Shown here: positions 6,332 to 10,060 of the stretch, piece after piece
Layout of the letters: every line of letters starts with the position of its first letter
Position numbering within the stretch: position 1 is the first letter of the stretch
Assembly: GCA_002731985.1 (NCBI GenBank)
Contig: PCCT01000036.1
Coordinates: 4,897 to 14,956, forward strand
DNA: 10,060 nt
Direction of reading: 5' to 3'
Origin: Nitrospinota bacterium
Lineage (GTDB): Bacteria; Nitrospinota; Nitrospinia; Nitrospinales; VA-1
Made by a program: the position numbers and the translations under genes
The notes under the pieces: generated by a model
Databases searched by the model: none
The model's input: only the letters and a program-made list of their open reading frames with translations
What the model was told of the DNA's origin: nothing

Positions 6332-8082
6332 TATCTCTTGGGAAGATTGATTTTGTTTTTAGCGGCAAACTTTTTAGCCTTGCTGTAACCGGCATCTGCG
6401 TGTCGGGCGATGCCCAGTCCGGGATCATTTGTTAAAACACGTTCAATTCGGATTTCTTTATCTCGCGTTCCATCAGCGACAATGATCATTCCTGTATGGA
6501 GAGATTTCCCGATGCCCGCTTCACCGCCATGGTGGAAGCTCACCCAACTGGCACCGGAAACGGCATTGAGTGAAAAATTGAGCAAAGGCCAATCGGCCAC
6601 AGCATCGCTTCCATCAAGCATGTTGGACGTTTCCCTTGAAGGCGAGGCGATGCTTCCGCAATCGATGTGGTCGCGTCCGATAACAACAGGAGCCGCCACT
6701 TTTCCAGATTTTACCAGCTGATTGATGATGAGTCCCATTTTGACACGTTCTCTGTAGCCAAGCCAGCAGACCCGGCTTGGCAGACCAAGAATGTCCACCT
6801 GGTTTTGAGCTTTTTCGATCCACCGTTTGAGTGCGGTATTTTTCGGAAACGCTTTAATCAATGCTTTGTCGATAGTGAACAGGTCCTTTTTTAAACCGGA
6901 AAGCACTGTCCAGTGTAAGGCTCCCTGGCCCTGGCAAAAAAGCGGACGTATGTATCCCTCAATAAAACCGGGGTAGGCAAAAGATCCATCCTTATTACGG
7001 ATGGAGAGTCCGTATCGTTCTGCCTGTTCGCGTAGTTGGTTGCCATAATCAAAAACGACGGCTCCCTTTTTTTGCAGTTCCATAAGTGCACGGGCGTGCT
7101 TGACGACAGTGGCCTTGGATCGCTCAAGATATTCTTCAGGATCTTTGTCGCGAAACCATAAGTTCCAGCTATAGCTTTTTCCTTCAGGGATATATTCCAT
7201 GAGGTCGTGTGCCGGGGTTTGGTCGGTGACAATATCTGGAATGCGTTTTCGTTTAAGAAGTTCCCGTGCTACCGTTGCGGCATTTTCAACGATGCAGACA
7301 CTGATGGGTTTCTTTTCTCTGATTCCTTTATCGATCCATTCGAGTGCTGTATCCAACGAGTCAGTCACCCAGTTCAGGTAGCCATCGTTTACCTGTTGTT
7401 GAGCTTCCTCCGCATTGACTTCGGCTATAAGAACACAAGCTTCGTTCATTGTTCCCGCGAGCGGTTGTGCTTCGCCCGCGTAGCCGAGTCCTGACGTGAA
7501 AATCCATTTGCCCGCCAAGCTGGAAGTTTTGAAATGTTTATGGGCGCAGGCGTTGAAGGTTTCGTAGGTACCTTGAAGTATTCCCTGCGGTCCGGTGTAG
7601 TTCCAGCTTCCTGCAGTCATTTGTCCGTCCATCATGAGACCCATGAGGTCCAGTTGGTCGAATGTTTTTTGTGTGGCATGGCTGGGAACAAGATTGCTGT
7701 TGGCAATGATAACCCTTGGCGCTCCATGATGTGTCTCGGCAACATAGACAGGTTTCCCAGACTGAATGCAAAGAGTCTGGTCAGATTTCAACCGCTTGAG
7801 TTCCGCAACGATGCGGTGATATTCTTTCCAGTTTCGGGCGGCGCGGCCTGCTTCTCCATAAACGTTAAGCTGTTTCCAATCGATAGCAATATCATCGTCA
7901 AGGTTATTCTGCAACATACGCAAAGCGGCCTCTACATCCCAATCGCAACACTTGGGTTTCAAAGCGCGGCTTGCCCGCGGGGCAGACTTCGGACACTTCC
8001 CCATAACCATAGGTCTCTTGTCCGGCAAGGTTTTGGAGTTTTTGCGACGGGTTGAAGTTTCTTTTGATGTGCTCTTGTTCAT
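6331..8082 (-). CDS. hutU: urocanase-family protein, divergent active-site paralogue (HutU2)
   Basis: This 583-residue urocanase paralogue is first in the operon. It aligns without large gaps to the urocanase at 2385-4103 and keeps the signature LGLPSRVCWLGYRER (432-446) with Cys439, as well as DQTPAHD (287-293). Many cofactor and substrate loops differ from the canonical family: YGG to YGE (E77), MYGQ to MDGQ (D152), SWIYIGTQ to SWNYTGPQ (N161, T163, P165), GLGNMGGAQ to GLGYAGEAQ (Y201, A202, E204), CEGQGPFRW to CQGQGALHW (Q384, A388, L389, H390), ASPNRET to ASPSRET (S482) and HHGGGVG to HHGGEAG (E521, A522). It may act on a modified urocanate, such as the thio- and S-methylthio-urocanates used by known family members, or be a non-catalytic partner of the other urocanase. 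The frame is intact. Start: ATG 8080-8082 with AAGGA (8094-8098) 11 nt upstream. Membership in the family is certain; urocanate hydratase activity is not. Confidence 0.9.
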   Translation of the reverse strand: MNKSTSKETSTRRKNSKTLPDKRPMVMGKCPKSAPRASRALKPKCCDWDVEAALRMLQNNLDDDIAIDWKQLNVYGEAGRAARNWKEYHRIVAELKRLKSDQTLCIQSGKPVYVAETHHGAPRVIIANSNLVPSHATQKTFDQLDLMGLMMDGQMTAGSWNYTGPQGILQGTYETFNACAHKHFKTSSLAGKWIFTSGLGYAGEAQPLAGTMNEACVLIAEVNAEEAQQQVNDGYLNWVTDSLDTALEWIDKGIREKKPISVCIVENAATVARELLKRKRIPDIVTDQTPAHDLMEYIPEGKSYSWNLWFRDKDPEEYLERSKATVVKHARALMELQKKGAVVFDYGNQLREQAERYGLSIRNKDGSFAYPGFIEGYIRPLFCQGQGALHWTVLSGLKKDLFTIDKALIKAFPKNTALKRWIEKAQNQVDILGLPSRVCWLGYRERVKMGLIINQLVKSGKVAAPVVIGRDHIDCGSIASPSRETSNMLDGSDAVADWPLLNFSLNAVSGASWVSFHHGGEAGIGKSLHTGMIIVADGTRDKEIRIERVLTNDPGLGIARHADAGYSKAKKFAAKNKINLPKR

Positions 8083-8120
8083 GGGTGTGAATTTCCTTTC
8101 ATGGAGTCGATCATAGTATG

Positions 8121-8149
8121 TTTATAGAGTTAGAAAAGGGATTTGTAAA
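8121..8149 (-). promoter_or_regulatory. sigma70-type promoter of the hut operon
   Basis: Read on the minus strand, TTTACA (8149-8144) and TATAAA (8126-8121) are separated by exactly 17 nt, and each is one base from consensus. Transcription would start near 8114 and give a leader of about 30 nt containing the AAGGA ribosome site of the first urocanase gene. I see no clear operator palindrome over the boxes. Confidence 0.65.
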
Positions 8150-8235
8150 CCATCGTATTTACGGTAGTAAATTGGCGTCCGGGAGTAATTGAAATTTAAG
8201 GAATTGTAGTTATAGTAGTTTTGGGATTGATTTGC

Positions 8236-8264
8236 TTGTGCAGAAAGTGGTCTTTTGGTATATT
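8236..8264 (+). promoter_or_regulatory. candidate promoter of the ferritin-like gene
   Basis: TTGTGC (8236-8241) and TATATT (8259-8264) are 17 nt apart. The -10 box is good but the -35 box matches only in its TTG, so the call is tentative. It would put the transcript start about 50 nt before the ATG at 8319 and makes this region divergent from the hut promoter, with about 90 nt between the two -35 boxes. Confidence 0.35.
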
Positions 8265-8318
8265 TTTAAGTACGAAATCCATTAAACTCAATGAGCCTTT
8301 TATCGGGAGATTAAGAAT

Positions 8319-8693
8319 ATGACAGATGCTGTTAGCGCACTTAAATTAGCAATCGAGCTTGAAAAGCAAGCTCTGGAAAAGTACAGGGAAGCGCTTCTTC
8401 ATGTAACCCATGCGCAGACGCGCCAGGCAGTTGAAAGGTATGCTTCAGAAAAAAACCAGCAAATTGATTCCCTTCACTGGATGATTATGGCCGAAGAGGG
8501 AACGCTGGAAACGGAAGAGGCTCCTGCCGCCGTCGAAGAAGAAAAACCCAAAGCTGGGAAATGCCCCTTCTCCGGAGCGCTGGCGGAAATGGGAGTGGAT
8601 ATAACTAAGATGGGTGATATGGGCAAGACGGGCGATATGAGTAAAATGGCTGAAATGATGAAAGGAATGTCGCCCGACGAACCTAAGTCCTGA
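8319..8693 (+). CDS. small ferritin/rubrerythrin-like helical-hairpin protein with CPF motif and Met-rich tail
   Basis: This 124-residue, probably cytosolic protein has three parts. Residues 4-60 form two amphipathic helices resembling half of a rubrerythrin/ferritin-like four-helix bundle, with E13, E15, E20, Y22, E44 and H53; a pair of hairpins could build a bundle by dimerisation. The usual E-x-x-H of the second helix reads E44-K-N-Q47, so a normal di-iron site is doubtful. An acidic, proline-containing linker (62-78) follows, then GKCPFSG (80-86) with the only Cys. The tail (91-117) has repeated Met-Gly-Asp and Met-Ser/Ala-Lys/Glu steps and nine methionines. GGAGA (8306-8310, within GGGAGA) lies 8 nt before the ATG. 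It is followed after 30 nt by the zinc-ribbon gene and is probably co-transcribed with it. I do not know a characterised protein with this layout; metal binding or stress sensing is a guess. Confidence 0.85.
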   Translation: MTDAVSALKLAIELEKQALEKYREALLHVTHAQTRQAVERYASEKNQQIDSLHWMIMAEEGTLETEEAPAAVEEEKPKAGKCPFSGALAEMGVDITKMGDMGKTGDMSKMAEMMKGMSPDEPKS

Positions 8694-8723
8694 GCCATCT
8701 TATTTAAGGATATTTGAAGCGCC

Positions 8724-9149
8724 ATGAACAGTAAAACGCCTTATGATTTGTTGATAGAGTGCCGTAGTTGCGGCATAGAAAATAATATAGTTGATTACGT
8801 TCCAAGCATGCGTATATTTTGCAGTCAGTGCCGGGAACGATTGATAGATGCTGACATCGTAGAAACGCACCGCGAGTTTGTTTGTCAGAAGTGCGATATG
8901 AAGATGGTTTTGTTGCAGGCCACCGAGGTCAAACTGGGCGAGTCGGCCTGTTCATGCGGGAGCACCGATTTGCTTGAAGTGGGTCAAACCACCCTCCCTG
9001 ATGAAGCCGCTAAGGTGGGCGGATTGATTGATCTGGCGGAGGATGACAACGATGTATTGGAAGACACAGACTGGCTGAGGTCGGGCCTGAGTGAAATAGA
9101 TGATGATGACTATGACGAAATGTTCAATCAAGACCCTGGTCATAGTTAA
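8724..9149 (+). CDS. double zinc-ribbon protein with acidic C-terminal tail
   Basis: This 141-residue cytosolic protein has four cysteine pairs. C13-x2-C16 and C33-x2-C36 make the first zinc ribbon. C54-x2-C57 and C76-x-C78 make a second one whose last pair is a tighter CxC. From about residue 105 the tail is strongly acidic (DLAEDDNDVLEDTD and DDDDYDE), probably disordered, with a tryptophan at 117. Such zinc ribbons commonly serve nucleic-acid or protein contacts, and an acidic tail could mimic nucleic acid or bind a basic partner; neither role is shown here. AAGGA (8706-8710) lies 13 nt before the ATG, a longer gap than ideal. The gene starts 30 nt after the ferritin-like gene and likely shares its transcript. 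No terminator-like hairpin with a T-run was found between its stop and the next gene. Family not recognised. Confidence 0.82.
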   Translation: MNSKTPYDLLIECRSCGIENNIVDYVPSMRIFCSQCRERLIDADIVETHREFVCQKCDMKMVLLQATEVKLGESACSCGSTDLLEVGQTTLPDEAAKVGGLIDLAEDDNDVLEDTDWLRSGLSEIDDDDYDEMFNQDPGHS

Positions 9150-9322
9150 CTAATTGCTGGACAAACCCTTTCCGGCGACCAACTAATACCTTGAAAGCGT
9201 TGTGAATATCCTCCCTGTAGAATTTCAGGCTCCTATTTTTTAGTTCTTGAGTTTTTCTCGAACAGCGTTGTAACTTAATAACCTATTGAAATTATTAGTC
9301 TGCAAAGGTAAGACTTTTTGTC

Positions 9323-10060
9323 ATGTCGCAAAAGCATCCTATTGAAGGCGAGGCTTGGGCCAAGAATATCGACCGAGTCGTCGCGCTGATTGGGGAAAAG
9401 GAAAACTTTATTTTCTGCGGTGATATTGATCCCGATTCAGTCGGGTCCATGATGTCGTTAGCCCTATTTCTCAGGTTGATGGACAAACAGGCGTCTATAG
9501 TCCTTGAGAACGGATTGAATGAGAATCTGGATTACCTCATAAATATTCTTGAATACAACTCCATCCGGATACTCAAAACGGAAGATGAGATAGAGAGCGC
9601 AGGAAAAAGTGTGGATGCTATCGTTGTATGCGATACAGCAAACACCAAACTGGTGCCTTTTTATTCTGTATTATCGGATAAATTTTTTACGCGAAATTTT
9701 CCGGTGATTGAGATAGATCATCATTTCGGGGCGGACAGCGAGGATTTGACAGAAGAAGGGATAAAGCTGTTTCGAAAGGCCAATGCCACAACGGAGATCA
9801 TAGGCGAGTTGCTTCAAAAACTGATGAAACAATTTCCAGAAACTACGGATCCTTTCAACCAAAGAAATATTCTCATAGGTCTCATCACGGGTTTGCTTGG
9901 GGATACGGTTGGCGGCAAGGTTGTCCCATTAAGGGAAGACTTTGATTACTGGATGAAGGAGCTTGGGGGTCGCTTGGCCAAGAATACACGTTGGCGAGGA
10001 GCCAAGGAGGGGCGTCCGGCAGACAATAAGGATACTAAGTTTTCAAATCCGGAAAACATC
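9323..10060 (+). CDS. DHH-family phosphoesterase (N-terminal part, cut by window edge)
   Basis: The frame opens at ATG 9323 and has no stop to the last base, giving 246 residues. It shows the ordered motifs of the DHH superfamily (RecJ, NrnA-type oligoribonucleases, c-di-AMP phosphodiesterases): motif I CGDIDPDSVGS (32-42) with D36 and D38, motif II VVCDTAN (101-107) with D104, motif III IDHHFG (131-136) with D132, H133 and H134, and motif IV GLLGDT (190-195) with D194. These residues bind two Mn ions in the family. The His that usually opens motif I (as in HxxPDGD) is Cys32 here. The DHHA1 substrate-binding domain would follow outside the window. An in-frame TAG lies upstream and no other ATG fits, so the start is fairly secure although the ribosome site (AAAGG, 9304-9308) is weak and distant. 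Family-level call; the substrate cannot be told. Confidence 0.85.
   Translation, partial: MSQKHPIEGEAWAKNIDRVVALIGEKENFIFCGDIDPDSVGSMMSLALFLRLMDKQASIVLENGLNENLDYLINILEYNSIRILKTEDEIESAGKSVDAIVVCDTANTKLVPFYSVLSDKFFTRNFPVIEIDHHFGADSEDLTEEGIKLFRKANATTEIIGELLQKLMKQFPETTDPFNQRNILIGLITGLLGDTVGGKVVPLREDFDYWMKELGGRLAKNTRWRGAKEGRPADNKDTKFSNPENI

Noticed and set aside
6331..8082. Paralogue 2 as a decaying pseudogene
   Set aside because: The frame is intact over 583 codons, it has the operon promoter and ribosome site, and non-active-site sequence is strongly conserved, which is not how a decaying copy looks.
9243..9263. Inverted repeat GTTC-TT-GAG / CTC-GAAC before the DHH gene
   Set aside because: The stem is interrupted by a bulge and the T-run is in the loop rather than after the stem, so it is not an intrinsic terminator and no other role is evident.
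9150..9322. Search for a promoter or small gene in the spacer before the DHH gene
   Set aside because: TTGAAA and TAGAAT boxes occur but 21 nt apart, other pairings are poor, and no small frame with a ribosome site was found.

Overview
The window is bacterial, with compact genes, short spacers, Shine-Dalgarno sites and sigma70-type promoters, and a G+C content that looks close to one half. No rRNA, tRNA, phage gene, transposase or CRISPR array was seen. The gene content (a stand-alone NuoF/HydB-type iron-sulfur flavoprotein, a histidine-degradation cluster, a rubrerythrin-like mini-protein and a DHH phosphoesterase) fits a Gram-negative lineage of the Nitrospinota or deltaproteobacterial kind. 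That placement is an impression from protein style, not a demonstrated assignment.

Layout. (1) Positions 1-129, minus strand: the first 43 codons of an unidentified gene that runs out of the window. (2) Positions 236-2293, plus strand: a near-consensus promoter, a leader of about 145 nt, a 608-residue NuoF/HydB-like flavoprotein with a C-terminal 2x[4Fe-4S] ferredoxin module, and a strong intrinsic terminator. (3) Positions 8149 down to about 2343, minus strand: a four-gene histidine-utilisation operon with its own promoter, in transcription order urocanase paralogue 2, imidazolonepropionase (hutI), an arginase-family formimidoylglutamase (hutG) and urocanase paralogue 1. It converges on the flavoprotein gene. 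(4) Positions 8236-9149, plus strand, divergent from the hut operon: a small ferritin-like helical-hairpin protein and a double zinc-ribbon protein with an acidic tail. (5) Positions 9323-10060, plus strand: the N-terminal 246 residues of a DHH-family phosphoesterase, cut by the window edge.

The hut genes together cover urocanate to imidazolonepropionate to formiminoglutamate to glutamate plus formamide. Histidine ammonia-lyase (hutH) and a regulator are not in the window. The most interesting point is the pair of urocanases. They are very similar over their whole length and both keep the conserved cysteine segment. Paralogue 1 has the canonical sequence at the cofactor and substrate loops, whereas paralogue 2 differs at most of those loops. 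The changes include acidic residues in three glycine/tyrosine positions and an Arg-to-His change in the segment that holds the substrate carboxylate. This pattern points to a changed substrate, a changed cofactor, or a regulatory pseudo-enzyme. The HutG-like protein also has Asn where arginases have their first metal-binding His.
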